Assembly (NCBI RefSeq): GCF_002871005.1
Contig: NZ_PHSN01000017.1
Location: 62,001 to 126,000, forward strand
DNA length: 64,000 bases
DNA from: Acidimangrovimonas sediminis
GTDB lineage: Bacteria > Pseudomonadota > Alphaproteobacteria > Rhodobacterales > Rhodobacteraceae
Direction: 5' to 3'
Shown: positions 34,572-43,591 of the stretch, in pieces
How the letters are laid out: each line of letters begins with the position of its first letter
How positions within the stretch are numbered: position 1 is the stretch's first letter
Notes under the pieces: generated by a model
Told to the model about the DNA's origin: nothing
Seen by the model: only the letters and a program-made list of their open reading frames with translations
Database searches by the model: none
Program-made: the position numbers and the translations under genes

Positions 34572-36035
34572 ATGTCTCACGCGGAACAGAAGCACTGGGA
34601 ACTGGAGACGGACGTGATCGTCATCGGTTGCGGCTTTGCCGGGGCGACGGCGGCCATCACCGCGTCCGACGCGGGCGCCGAGGTCCTGATGCTCGAGAAG
34701 GCTCCGAAGGAACACCGCGGCGGCAACAGCCGGGTGTCCGCGAACCTCGTGTTCTGGCCGACCGATGTGGAGCGGGCCAAGGTCTATTTCACCGGCCTCG
34801 CCGGCACCTACATGGACAATATCCCGGCGGACATGCTTCAGACCTGGGCCGAGGGGATGCACGAGAACCGGGCCTGGCTGGAGGGGCTGGGCATGGATCC
34901 GGTGGAGTTCCCGCTGTGCGAATTCCCCGAGATCGACGGCTCCGACTGCGTGCGCGTGCTGATGCACGGCAAGGGGGATTACGGCCAGGAGCGGCTGTGG
35001 AAGCTGATCGCCGGAAAGCTTGACGCCCGCCCCGTCGACATCCGCTACGAGACACCCGCGAAACGCCTTGTCCGCGAGAACGGCAGCATCGTCGGGGTGA
35101 TCGCCGAGACCGAAGGGCGCGAGATCGCGATCCGTGCCCGCCGCGCCGTCGTGCTGACCTGCGGCGGCTTCGAGGCCAACCCGGAAATGGTGCGCACCTA
35201 CCTCGACGGGCTGCCAGAGATCTATCCGGACGGCTCGCCCTACAACACCGGTGACGGCGTGCGCATGGGGATCGAGGTCGGCGCGGACCTTTGGCACATG
35301 AACAACGTCTCGGGGCCGATCCTGTCGTTCAAGGCGCCCGAGATCGAAGTTGCCCACTGGATCAACCTTCCGCATTGCAACAGTTACATGTTCGTCGGAG
35401 CCGACGCCACGCGCTTCACCCGCGAGGGCGAGCCGTGCTCGGTCGGCGACCGTCATGGCAAGGTGCTGCGCAACGGGGTGTGGGTGCAGCAGCCGATCCC
35501 CGCGCCGGTTCACATGATCTTCGACGAGACGATGCGCGCCTTCGGCCCGGTCGGCAGCGCCCATGCTGACTGGGATGTCAGCCACGGCAACCGCTACGAC
35601 TGGAGCAAGGACAACCTGCGCGAGGTCGAGAAGGGCTGGATCGTCAAGGCCGACACGCTTGACGATCTGGCCGCGAAGATCGGGCTGCCGGTGGCGAAGC
35701 TCAAGGAAAGCGTCGCACGTTTCAACATGTTCGCCAACGCCGGCCGCGACGCCGATTGGGACCGCCCCGCCGACCGGATGGCGCCGATCGAGACCGCGCC
35801 GTTCTACGCGATGAAGCTGACGCCAGCCTTCGTCAACACCCAGGGCGGGCCGCGCCGCGACAAGGAGGCCCGGGTGATCTCGACCGAGGGGGCGCCGATC
35901 CCGCGTCTCTACTCCGCGGGCGAGCTCGGCTCGATCTATTCCTACCTGTACCAGGGCGGCGGCAATATCGGGGAATGTTTCGCCTTCGGCCGGATCGCTG
36001 GCCGCAATGCCGCCGCCGAAGCGCCGATGAATTGA
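34572..36035 (+). CDS. FAD-dependent dehydrogenase/reductase, TcuA-like fumarate-reductase flavoprotein family
   Basis: A 487-residue flavoprotein with an N-terminal FAD Rossmann motif (DVIVIGCGFAGATAA) and the TcuA-like HRGGNSR segment around residue 50. The C-terminal FAD motif GELGSIYSYLYQGGGNIGE is intact. There is no export signal, so it acts in the cytosol. Relatives oxidise tricarballylate or reduce enoates. The ATG at 34572 has AAGGA eight bases upstream and is preferred over the ATG at 34566. A strong hairpin follows. The FNR-type box suggests use under low oxygen; the substrate is unknown. Confidence 0.83.
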   Translation: MSHAEQKHWELETDVIVIGCGFAGATAAITASDAGAEVLMLEKAPKEHRGGNSRVSANLVFWPTDVERAKVYFTGLAGTYMDNIPADMLQTWAEGMHENRAWLEGLGMDPVEFPLCEFPEIDGSDCVRVLMHGKGDYGQERLWKLIAGKLDARPVDIRYETPAKRLVRENGSIVGVIAETEGREIAIRARRAVVLTCGGFEANPEMVRTYLDGLPEIYPDGSPYNTGDGVRMGIEVGADLWHMNNVSGPILSFKAPEIEVAHWINLPHCNSYMFVGADATRFTREGEPCSVGDRHGKVLRNGVWVQQPIPAPVHMIFDETMRAFGPVGSAHADWDVSHGNRYDWSKDNLREVEKGWIVKADTLDDLAAKIGLPVAKLKESVARFNMFANAGRDADWDRPADRMAPIETAPFYAMKLTPAFVNTQGGPRRDKEARVISTEGAPIPRLYSAGELGSIYSYLYQGGGNIGECFAFGRIAGRNAAAEAPMN

Positions 36036-36043
36036 CGAAAGAC

Positions 36044-36072
36044 GTGGTGCCCGGGAAATGCCCGGGCACCAC
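36044..36072 (+). terminator. strong hairpin after the first flavoprotein
   Basis: A perfect 12-bp stem, GTGGTGCCCGGG pairing with CCCGGGCACCAC around a 5-base loop, begins 9 bases after the stop. No T-tract follows, but the stem is the longest of its kind in this half of the window. Confidence 0.65.
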
Positions 36073-36211
36073 ATACCGGGAGGGGGCCTTATTGGGCGTC
36101 GCGGATGTCATCGGAAATTATCCGGGCACGCGCGGCAAACGAACGCCGCAGAAACCGTAATTGTATTTTCGCGGTATCTGGAGTGATGAGATATAGGAAA
36201 GGTGACCTCAA

Positions 36212-37690
36212 ATGACCAATGAAACCCGAAATACGGATGTGCTCGTTCTCGGTGCTGGGGCTGGCGGACTTTCGGCCGCACTGACGCTTGCAATTGCCGG
36301 GAAAAAGGTTCTCGTCCTGGAAAAGACCCCGATAACCGGGGGCCGCGCCAATTACGCCGAAGGCGTCTTCGGCGTGGAGACCGAGATGCAGCGCGAGGAG
36401 TGGATCGACCTCAAGCGCGACGAGACTTACCGCGAGGAGATGCAGGAAACCCGCTGGTCCGCGAACGCGCCGCTGGTGCGCCGCTTCCACAACAAGTCTG
36501 CCGAAACCATCGACTGGCTGCAGCAGCAGGGGGTGGAATTCGAGGGGCCGGAGCGGATCGAGTGGACCGCGAACCGCACCTGGCACATCGCCAAGGGCCA
36601 CGGCAAGGAACTTTGCAAACGACTCTACGAGCGGCTGGAAACCTTCGACAACGCCGAGCTGATCCGCGACATCTCGGCCAGGGAACTGCTGACCGACGAC
36701 AGCGGGCGCGTCGTGGGGGCCCGGGCCGTCGCTGGGGATGGCAGCGAACTGACCGTCATGGCCCCGGACGGCGTGATCGTCGCGACCGGAGGGTTCGCCA
36801 ACAACCCGGAGATGCTGGCGAAATACACCGAGGCCCCCAACCCCGTGCAATATGCCCCGATCGGGTCCGAGGGGGACGGCATCAACATGGTGCATGCGCT
36901 GGGTGCCGACCTCGACTCGATCGGGGCGACGATGCTGCTGCCCGCGCTGGACCAGCATGTGAAGAAGATGGGCTGGGAACAGATGAACCTGTGCATCCTC
37001 GGCTGGCAGCCGCGGGCGATCTGGGTCGATCTTCAGGGCGAACGCTTCACCGCCGAGGATGTCGCGGTGGACTTCATCCACGCCGGGAACGCCGTGCACC
37101 GGGTGAAGACCTCGTGGACCATCATGGACGAGAAGATGCGCGGCTACCTGATGAACGAGGGGCTGGATGTCGGGCTGGGCGTGCTTGTCCGCGCCACGAC
37201 GAAAGTCGCCGATTTCGACAAGTTCATCCAGTACGGGCTGGAGCATTGCGAGGGTGCGGTCGTCGTCGCCGATGGCCTTGCGGATCTTGCCGCGCAGACC
37301 GGGCTGCCGCTTGCCACGCTGCGGGGGACCATCGCCACCTACAACGATGACGCCGCGCACAACAAGGACAGCGGCTTTGCCAAGGACGAACGCTACCTGA
37401 GCGAGATCGACGCGAACGGCAAGCTTTACGCCTTCCGCATGACCTACGGCATCCTGACCACGGTGGGGGGCATCCGGGTGAACCGCTACCTGCAACCCGT
37501 GCGTCCGGACGCCTCGGTGATCGCGGGGGTCTACGTCGTCGGCAACGATGCGGGCGGCATCTCGGCGCGCGACACCTACACGCTGGGCGCGGCTTCGGGC
37601 ACCAGCTTCGGCTTCGCGGTGAACGGTGGGCGCATGGCGGCGCAACAGATCATCGGGGAAGAGGCCGTGCCGGTCGCCGCGGCCGAATAG
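36212..37690 (+). CDS. FAD-dependent oxidoreductase, fumarate reductase/succinate dehydrogenase flavoprotein-like
   Basis: A 492-residue flavoprotein, paralogous in fold to the preceding gene but divergent in sequence. FAD motif VLVLGAGAGGLSAA at residues 10-23; GGRANYAEGVFG follows; GGFANNPEML precedes the capping domain. The C-terminal motif is TVGGIRVN, then GNDAGGISARDTYTLGAASGTS. No signal peptide, heme-binding or iron-sulfur domain is present. It is transcribed separately or by read-through past the hairpin at 36044. A cytosolic enoate or ketone reductase is the likeliest role. Confidence 0.83.
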   Translation: MTNETRNTDVLVLGAGAGGLSAALTLAIAGKKVLVLEKTPITGGRANYAEGVFGVETEMQREEWIDLKRDETYREEMQETRWSANAPLVRRFHNKSAETIDWLQQQGVEFEGPERIEWTANRTWHIAKGHGKELCKRLYERLETFDNAELIRDISARELLTDDSGRVVGARAVAGDGSELTVMAPDGVIVATGGFANNPEMLAKYTEAPNPVQYAPIGSEGDGINMVHALGADLDSIGATMLLPALDQHVKKMGWEQMNLCILGWQPRAIWVDLQGERFTAEDVAVDFIHAGNAVHRVKTSWTIMDEKMRGYLMNEGLDVGLGVLVRATTKVADFDKFIQYGLEHCEGAVVVADGLADLAAQTGLPLATLRGTIATYNDDAAHNKDSGFAKDERYLSEIDANGKLYAFRMTYGILTTVGGIRVNRYLQPVRPDASVIAGVYVVGNDAGGISARDTYTLGAASGTSFGFAVNGGRMAAQQIIGEEAVPVAAAE

Positions 37691-37727
37691 CGCGCAGGGA
37701 CGGCGCTTCCCTCCCGCATCACCGCCT

Positions 37728-37746
37728 CCGCCGGCCCGGCCGGCGG
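37728..37746 (+). terminator. hairpin after the second flavoprotein
   Basis: CCGCCGGC-CCG-GCCGGCGG (8-bp arms) lies 37 bases after the stop, between convergent genes. Likely transcription end signal for the flavoprotein. Confidence 0.5.
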
Positions 37747-37772
37747 GGGTGTCGTGCATCGCTGCCCCTGGG

Positions 37773-37817
37773 GTCCGGGATTGTGAGGTCCGGGATTGTG
37801 AGGTCCGGGGTCGTAAG
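37773..37817. repeat. three 15-bp tandem repeats
   Basis: Two perfect copies of GTCCGGGATTGTGAG followed by a third with three mismatches (GTCCGGGGTCGTAAG), ending 8 bases before the hynL stop. A minisatellite-like expansion between convergent genes. The unit has no spacer structure, so it is not a CRISPR array. Confidence 0.85.
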
Positions 37818-37825
37818 GCCCGCGA

Positions 37826-39571
37826 TCAGACGACGCGTACCCGGGCAAGTTCCTCGCTCCGCCCATCGGCGCGGCGCAGGACGTGGGCGGCGCAGGCCAT
37901 GCAGGGATCGAAGCTGTGGATCGTGCGCAGCACCTCGAGCGGCTGATCGGGGAACGACAGGTCATGGTTGTCGAGCAATGCCGCCTCGAACGGGCCGTGC
38001 TGCCCCATCGGGTCGACCGGCCCCGCGTTCCACGTGGTCGGCACCACGGCTTGGTAGTTGGTGATCTTGCCGTTCTCGAACACGATCCAGTGGGCGAGCG
38101 ATCCGCGCGGTGCCTCGACATAGCCGACCCCCTGCGCCTTCTGCGGCCATGTCGCCGGATCCCAGGCACGGCCGTCGAACGTCTTCACGTCGCCTTTCGC
38201 GATATTGGCAAGCAGCCGGTCAAGCCAGTGCTGCATCCTGTCGGTCATGAGGCGGCTTTCGATCCCGCGCGCCAGGATGCGCCCCATCGTCGAATACATC
38301 GCGTCGAACCCCAGCCCGAGCCTTTGCAGTGACGCGTCGGTCAGCGCGGCGGATCGCTTGTCCCCCGCCGCCCGCATCACCACCAGGCGCGCCAGCGGCC
38401 CGACCTCGATCGGCTTGCCACGCCAGCGCGGCGCCTTCAGCCACGAATACCCGCTCGAAGGATCAAGCGTCGTCAGCGGCGGGCGCGGGCCGTCATAGGC
38501 AAGCGTCGTCTCACCCCGGTAGGGGTGCAGGCCGGCATCACGGCCCTCCTTGTAGCTATACCAGGCGTTCGAGATGAACTCGCGGATCTGATCCTCGTCT
38601 CCCAGGTCGAGGGGGTGGACCTGCGACAGATCACGGTCCAGCACGACCCCGCGCCGCACACCGAAGCCGTTCTCCTCCGTGCCGCCGAAATCGCCGTAGG
38701 CCAGGAAGTTGCGCGTTCCCTCGCCGCGGGTGAACCACTCCTTGTAGTGCGACGCGATCAGTTCGAGGTCGGGCAGATAGACCCGCGTGACGAAGCGGTT
38801 CATCTCGTCGATGAGCTGCTGAACCTTCTGAAGTGTCGTCAGGTTGACAGCCGTACCGTCGCCCCCGCCCGGCAGGTCCCCCTCCCCCGCAGCGATGGCG
38901 CAGGGGACACCCCCGACCACGAGGTTGGGATGCGGATCCTTGCCGCCGAAGATCGTCATGATCTTGCCGATCTCGCGCTGCCAGGTCAGACCTTCGAGGT
39001 AGTGCGAGATGGCGATCAGGTTGATCTCGGCCGGCAGCGCGTAACCCGGGTGATCCCAGTATCCGTTGGTGAAGAGACCCAGCTGACCCGAGCCGACCAG
39101 CGCGCGCAGCCGGGCCTGTACGGCAGTGAAATGGGCGACGGAGCTGTCGGGATAATCCCGTTCGGCGGCGATGCGCGCGGCCTTGGCCGGGTCGGCCTCG
39201 AGCGCCGAGACCGGGCTCACCCAGTCCAGCGCCTGAAGGTGGTAGAAGTGCATGACGTGATCCTGAACCAGCTGGCACCCAGCCATCAGGTTGCGGATCA
39301 GTTCGGCGTTCTCGGGGATGGCGAGGCCGAGGCCGTCCTCGACCGCGCGGACCGATGCCAGCCCGTGCACCAACGTGCAGACCCCGCAGATGCGCTGCGC
39401 GAAGGCCCAGGCGTCGCGTGGGTCGCGGTCCTTGAGGATGATCTCGATGCCGCGCACCTGGGTGCCGGAACTGAGCGCGGAGGTGACATGCCCCCCGCCG
39501 TCGATCCCGACCTCGATCCGCAGGTGGCCCTCGATCCGGGTCAGGGGATCGACAACGATTGTCTTGCTCAT
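37826..39571 (-). CDS. hynL: NiFe hydrogenase large subunit (group 1, Isp type)
   Basis: A 581-residue catalytic subunit holding the NiFe centre. Ligand motifs are RICGVC (Cys62, Cys65) and DPCMACAAH (Cys557, Cys560, His563). The 18 residues after His563 are the C-terminal tail removed by the maturation protease. There is no Tat signal, as expected for a subunit co-exported with the small subunit. Its place after isp2 rather than after the small subunit gives the order hynS-isp1-isp2-hynL, known from Thiocapsa and Allochromatium Isp-type enzymes. The ATG overlaps the isp2 stop by four bases. Confidence 0.93.
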   Translation of the reverse strand: MSKTIVVDPLTRIEGHLRIEVGIDGGGHVTSALSSGTQVRGIEIILKDRDPRDAWAFAQRICGVCTLVHGLASVRAVEDGLGLAIPENAELIRNLMAGCQLVQDHVMHFYHLQALDWVSPVSALEADPAKAARIAAERDYPDSSVAHFTAVQARLRALVGSGQLGLFTNGYWDHPGYALPAEINLIAISHYLEGLTWQREIGKIMTIFGGKDPHPNLVVGGVPCAIAAGEGDLPGGGDGTAVNLTTLQKVQQLIDEMNRFVTRVYLPDLELIASHYKEWFTRGEGTRNFLAYGDFGGTEENGFGVRRGVVLDRDLSQVHPLDLGDEDQIREFISNAWYSYKEGRDAGLHPYRGETTLAYDGPRPPLTTLDPSSGYSWLKAPRWRGKPIEVGPLARLVVMRAAGDKRSAALTDASLQRLGLGFDAMYSTMGRILARGIESRLMTDRMQHWLDRLLANIAKGDVKTFDGRAWDPATWPQKAQGVGYVEAPRGSLAHWIVFENGKITNYQAVVPTTWNAGPVDPMGQHGPFEAALLDNHDLSFPDQPLEVLRTIHSFDPCMACAAHVLRRADGRSEELARVRVV

Positions 39572-40944
39572 GGGGTCTTCCCGTCTTCTTCAAGCTGCCC
39601 GGCCACGAGGTCGAGCAGGCTGCCCACGCCGGTTTCGCCGCCGGCATCCTTGAAGCCATGCTCGAAGGTCTGGCGGCAGCCGGTGCAGGACACGATGACC
39701 GTCCCGGCGCCGGTATCCGCGACCTGCCGCCGCTTGATGGCGAAGGCCTTGTCGCGCAGCGGCCTCGCCCGGTTGATCAGCGCGACCCCGCCCCCGCCGC
39801 CGCAGCACCAGCTGTCGGCGCCGTGGTCGGCCAGTTCGTGCAGATCGAGGCCGAGCGCCGCCATCACCTTGCGCGGCGCGTCCGAGCGCCCGCTGCGCCG
39901 CGACAGCTGGCACGGATCGTGGAACGTCACGCCCCGGCCCTCCGGGTCGGGCGTCACCGGGCGCAGCTTCAGGCGCCCCGCGTCCAGGCATTCGGCCAGG
40001 TATTCCGACATGTGCAACACCCGGAAGGGCAGCGCGTGCCCCACGGTGTTGGCCGCCTCCCACCGCATCTCGGTGTAGGAATGGCCGCATTCTGGCATGA
40101 TCAGCACCTCGGCGCCGCAGCGGGTCGCCGCGTCGACGATCGCCTCGGTCACCAGCCGCTGCCCCGTCCGGTCGCCCGCGGTCAGCGATACGTTGTCGGC
40201 GTCGAACCCGTCGGTGCGAAAGCTCCAGCTTGCGCCGACATGGTTCAGCACCCGGGCCGTGGCCGCGATCGAGGCGGGGTACATCTTAAGGTCGATCGAC
40301 GACACGGTGGGCACGACGGCGGCCCGCGGTTCATCGACATGCATCTCGACGCCATGGGACCGGCCAATCTCCAGCAGCGCGCGGCGGACGTCTTCGCGGG
40401 AAATGCCGAAGGGATTGCCCGTTTCCTGCTCCTTGCCCGCCAGCGCCCCGAGGTAATCTCCGGGGACAAGCCCGGCCTCGAACATGCCGTGCCGCGCCTT
40501 CTCCACCAGGTCGGCGATGTCGATCCCCGCCGGGCAGACCAGCGAGCAGCGACCACACATGTTGCAGCTGTCGTAGAGAAGCTCCTGCCAGCCCTCGAGT
40601 TCGCCCAGCGTCACCTTCGGCGTCAGGCCGAAGGCGCGGAAGAACGGGGCGAAGGGACCCATCTCGCGGCTGTAGGCCTGCTTGAAGGGTTCGATCTTCC
40701 AGATCGGCGTGTATTTCGGATCGCCGGTCTCGACATAGAACTGGCAGGCCTCGGCGCATTGTCCGCAGTGCAGGCAGGCCTCCATGTAAACCGCGGCCTC
40801 GGGCCCGAAGTCGGAGATGAAGCCGCGCATGGCGGCGTCCAGCCGCGCGCGATCGGCCTGGTCGCGGCTTTCGGCGACGCGGCGGGTGGCCGGCTTCGCG
40901 CCCGGCTTGGCGGCCGGCGCGAGGGATGGGGGCATGCCGCTCAT
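39568..40944 (-). CDS. isp2: Isp2-type iron-sulfur protein (HdrD/DsrK-like)
   Basis: A 458-residue cytosolic-face iron-sulfur protein. Two 4Fe-4S clusters are indicated by CLHCGQCAEAC and CNMCGRCSLVC followed by PAG. Two CCG-type domains follow, with HDPCQLSRRSG, WCCGGGGG and CTGCRQTFEHG; these bind the unusual clusters seen in heterodisulfide reductase HdrB/HdrD. In the Isp hydrogenase, Isp2 passes electrons between the membrane cytochrome Isp1 and a cytosolic acceptor. The start overlaps isp1 (ATGA) and the stop overlaps hynL. Confidence 0.9.
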   Translation of the reverse strand: MSGMPPSLAPAAKPGAKPATRRVAESRDQADRARLDAAMRGFISDFGPEAAVYMEACLHCGQCAEACQFYVETGDPKYTPIWKIEPFKQAYSREMGPFAPFFRAFGLTPKVTLGELEGWQELLYDSCNMCGRCSLVCPAGIDIADLVEKARHGMFEAGLVPGDYLGALAGKEQETGNPFGISREDVRRALLEIGRSHGVEMHVDEPRAAVVPTVSSIDLKMYPASIAATARVLNHVGASWSFRTDGFDADNVSLTAGDRTGQRLVTEAIVDAATRCGAEVLIMPECGHSYTEMRWEAANTVGHALPFRVLHMSEYLAECLDAGRLKLRPVTPDPEGRGVTFHDPCQLSRRSGRSDAPRKVMAALGLDLHELADHGADSWCCGGGGGVALINRARPLRDKAFAIKRRQVADTGAGTVIVSCTGCRQTFEHGFKDAGGETGVGSLLDLVAGQLEEDGKTP

Positions 40945-41600
40945 GTCGTGGCCCCCCTCTTGCCGAGCTTGGCGCCAGAGACCGCGCGCCCGGCAAAGAC
41001 GAAGACGACATGGGACAGCTTGCCGAAGGGCAGCCAAATCATCATCGCCTCGACCGACAGGATGTGCCAGGTCAGCAGTGTTCGGTAGGGCAGCACCGTC
41101 TCCTCGGCCAGCAGGATCCCGGTGGCGACGGGGACGAGGGTCAGCACGATGCTGAGGAAGTCGTCGAAGTTCGACAGAAGGCGCAGCACCGGGTGGGTGC
41201 AGCGGCGGACCAGGACGAACACCAGCGTCACCAGCGTCACCGCGCTGGCCAGCGCGACAACCCCCTTCGGCAGGGACGGCCAGGACAGGCCCGTCGCCTG
41301 CGCCACCAGCAGGATATGCGGGGCCCCGCCCAGCAGGATGATCAGCAGGCCCAGGTGCATCGCATATCCGACGACCACCGTCGCGAAAGTCCGGGCCAGG
41401 AAGGTCCGGCGCGGCAGGGAGCGGCTCACGATCGTTCCCAGCGCGCCGCGAACACGTCCGCGCGACTGCGGCCCGGCGGCGGACCGGTCGGGGCGGAAGG
41501 GCAGCAGCGCCACCCCGGCAAGCCGCCAGACAAGGCCGCAGACCATGATCAGCGTCGACCAGTAAAGCGCCGGGCCGCGGGCGAAATCGAGCAGGGTCAT
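40941..41600 (-). CDS. isp1: Isp1-type membrane cytochrome b (NarI/DsrM-like)
   Basis: A 219-residue membrane protein with five predicted helices and NarI-like histidines for two b hemes: YAMHLGLL, RRCTHPVL, LLTWHILS and GKLSHVV. In Isp-type hydrogenases it links periplasmic HynSL to Isp2. The ATG at 41600 overlaps the stop of hynS; a longer frame reads through hynS and was discarded. Confidence 0.87.
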   Translation of the reverse strand: MTLLDFARGPALYWSTLIMVCGLVWRLAGVALLPFRPDRSAAGPQSRGRVRGALGTIVSRSLPRRTFLARTFATVVVGYAMHLGLLIILLGGAPHILLVAQATGLSWPSLPKGVVALASAVTLVTLVFVLVRRCTHPVLRLLSNFDDFLSIVLTLVPVATGILLAEETVLPYRTLLTWHILSVEAMMIWLPFGKLSHVVFVFAGRAVSGAKLGKRGATT

Positions 41601-42718
41601 GGCCCGTCTTCCTCTGTCTTGGATGTCGCGGTCGCGCCGTGGTCGCGCTGCCACTCCTTCGCAAGCTGACGATCGACGGCGGCGCGCGACCGCCGCGCGG
41701 CGAAGGCTGCCGCGCCGCCGATCCCCAGACCGACCGCCGCCGCGCCGCCGACGGCGTCCCACGGCGGGCCCTCTCCTCCCGACAGTGAGGTGTAGAAGCT
41801 GCCCTTGTCCCAGAAATCGGGCTCGGAGCAGCCGAGGCAGCCGTGGCCGGACTGGATCGGGAAGGAGGTGCCGCCGTTCCATTTCAGGCTTGCGCAGGCG
41901 TTGCGCGTGGTCGGGCCCTTGCAGCCCAGTTCGAACAGGCACCACCCCTGGCGCGCGCCCTCGTCGTCGAAGCTGTGGGCGAACTTGCCCTGGTCGTAAT
42001 AGGGCCGCCGGTAGCACTGGTCGTGGATCGTGGTACCGAAATAGGCCAGCGGCCGGCCCAGATCGTCGAGATCGGGCAGCCGCCCGAAGGTCAGGAAATT
42101 CACCAGCACCCCGGTCAGGACCTCGGGGATCGGCGGACAGCCGGGAATGTTCACGATGGGCTTTTCCTTGACCAGATCGGCGATGCCGACGGCCGAGGTC
42201 GGGTTCGGTGCGGCCTTCGGAATGCCGCCGTAGGCCGCGCAGGTTCCGATCGCCAACACCGCCGCGGCGCCCTCGGCCAGCTCGGCCAGCATGTCCATGT
42301 TGGTGCGCCCGCCGACCATGGAATGAACCCCGCCCTCCGCCGTCGGCACGGAGCCGTCGATTGCCAGAAGGTACTTGCCATGGTTGTCGCGGGCGGCCCG
42401 GACCAGCGTCTCGTCCGCCGCGGCCCCGGCCGCGGCCATGAGCGTTTCCTGATAGTCGAGCGAGATGAAATCGAAGATCAGCCGCTCGATACCCGGCGCG
42501 TCCGAGCGGGTCAGCGACTCCAGGCAGCCGGTGCAATCCTGAAACGACAGCCAGATCAGCGACTGACGCCGCGCGCCGGACAGGCTTTCGGCAATCGCCG
42601 GCGCCACCCCCGGCGGCAGGGCGAGGCTGGTCGCGGCGGCGGCCGCGAATTTCAGCAGGGCGCGGCGGCTGATCCCGTAACCGGCCAGTTTCTGGCCCAG
42701 CGTGTCCCTTGGCTTCAC
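41597..42718 (-). CDS. hynS: NiFe hydrogenase small subunit with Tat signal
   Basis: A 373-residue small subunit carrying the three iron-sulfur clusters. The Tat signal is ISRRALLKF at residues 17-25, followed by a hydrophobic stretch. Cluster ligands are visible in DCTGCLES, GTCAAYGG, PGCPP, HDQCYRR, CLFELGCKGP, NACASLKWNGG and GHGCLGCSEPDFW. A C-terminal hydrophobic helix (about 325-350) anchors the mature protein to the membrane. The start is GTG at 42718, backed by AAGGAGG seven bases upstream and a GTGA overlap with the HupH-like gene. It acts on the periplasmic side with HynL. Confidence 0.93.
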   Translation of the reverse strand: MKPRDTLGQKLAGYGISRRALLKFAAAAATSLALPPGVAPAIAESLSGARRQSLIWLSFQDCTGCLESLTRSDAPGIERLIFDFISLDYQETLMAAAGAAADETLVRAARDNHGKYLLAIDGSVPTAEGGVHSMVGGRTNMDMLAELAEGAAAVLAIGTCAAYGGIPKAAPNPTSAVGIADLVKEKPIVNIPGCPPIPEVLTGVLVNFLTFGRLPDLDDLGRPLAYFGTTIHDQCYRRPYYDQGKFAHSFDDEGARQGWCLFELGCKGPTTRNACASLKWNGGTSFPIQSGHGCLGCSEPDFWDKGSFYTSLSGGEGPPWDAVGGAAAVGLGIGGAAAFAARRSRAAVDRQLAKEWQRDHGATATSKTEEDGP

Positions 42719-43092
42719 CGTCCCGCCTCCTTCATGTCGCGGGCGTGCAACGCCGCTAGGGAGGCCCGCATCTCCTCGTCGGTGGGGGGCACGATCGCGG
42801 GCATCTGCGCCACCTCGATCAGGTTCGCCACCATGCGGCCGCCCCGGTCGCGATGCTCGATCCACCAGACACCCGCATAGGCCGTCTCGCGGATCAGGCT
42901 GGTGCCCGCCGCGTCGAGCGTGATCTCCACCTCGCCGCGCCCCAGCATGTCCTGCAGATCCTGCCGCCGCTCGGGCGGCATGGGCAGGCGCATCAGGTCG
43001 ATCTGCCCGGGACCGCCGTCGTCCAGAAGCCGGGACAGAAGCATGCGCACCTCTCCCATCAGGGCATTCAGGAAGGGGTCGCGCTCATCCAT
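42715..43092 (-). CDS. HupH/HyaF-like hydrogenase assembly protein (C-terminal domain type)
   Basis: A 125-residue protein resembling the C-terminal domain of HupH/HyaF. It includes DMLGRGEVEITLDAAG and the diagnostic RETAYAGVWWIEH. These proteins assist insertion of the iron-sulfur clusters or maturation of the small subunit. The full-length family is about 280 residues, so this is a single-domain version, not a truncation: start and stop overlap the neighbouring genes by 8 and 4 bases. Confidence 0.83.
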   Translation of the reverse strand: MDERDPFLNALMGEVRMLLSRLLDDGGPGQIDLMRLPMPPERRQDLQDMLGRGEVEITLDAAGTSLIRETAYAGVWWIEHRDRGGRMVANLIEVAQMPAIVPPTDEEMRASLAALHARDMKEAGR

Positions 43093-43591
43093 CGGCCCAG
43101 CCTCCCGCGATCCGCATCACCTCCTGCGCCGCGCGCGGAAGCGCCGCCGAGACCGCGGCGCTCAGGTCTTCGCCCCAGTCGATCGGCCCCGGCTGGATCG
43201 CGACGACCATCAGCCGCCGCGGCAGCCGGTCCTCCAGCCGCACGAGGCCCAGAAGGTCGATCAGCCCGGCCTCGTGCGCGCTGCTGCGGTGGCCATCGGC
43301 AAACCGGGCCTGAAGATCGTCCGGGGTCAGCGCCGCGACATGGCCGGGCGGGGCGCCAAGATCGGCCGCGTCGACAAGGATGCAGGCCCCGGCCCGGGCG
43401 ACCAGATCGGCAAGCCGGAACCCCATGGTGCCGCCGTCGACAAGGGTCAGGCCCCTCGCCCCGAGGTCGCGCAGCGCCCCGACCACCCGCACGCCGACCC
43501 CGTCATCGCCAAGCAGCGTATTGCCCAGCCCGATGACCGTGGTCGCCGTGGCAACATCCAAATCCTCGCCGGCCGTCAGTTCCGCCCCCAT
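43085..43591 (-). CDS. hynD: hydrogenase maturation protease
   Basis: A 168-residue endopeptidase of the HyaD/HybD/HupD family that cleaves the C-terminal tail of the NiFe large subunit after nickel insertion. Key residues are the metal-binding Glu/Asp equivalent in GNTLLGDDGVGV, the Asp in LVDGGTMGF and ILVDAADLG, and His in RSSAHEAG. The start is uncertain: ATG 43591 is chosen for family length, but ATG 43639 or 43651 remain possible. It overlaps the HupH-like gene by eight bases and is first in the hyn operon. Confidence 0.87.
   Translation of the reverse strand: MGAELTAGEDLDVATATTVIGLGNTLLGDDGVGVRVVGALRDLGARGLTLVDGGTMGFRLADLVARAGACILVDAADLGAPPGHVAALTPDDLQARFADGHRSSAHEAGLIDLLGLVRLEDRLPRRLMVVAIQPGPIDWGEDLSAAVSAALPRAAQEVMRIAGGWADG

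Noticed and set aside
37773-37832. Tandem repeat as a CRISPR array
   Set aside because: Units are contiguous 15-mers with no spacers, and there is no cas gene.
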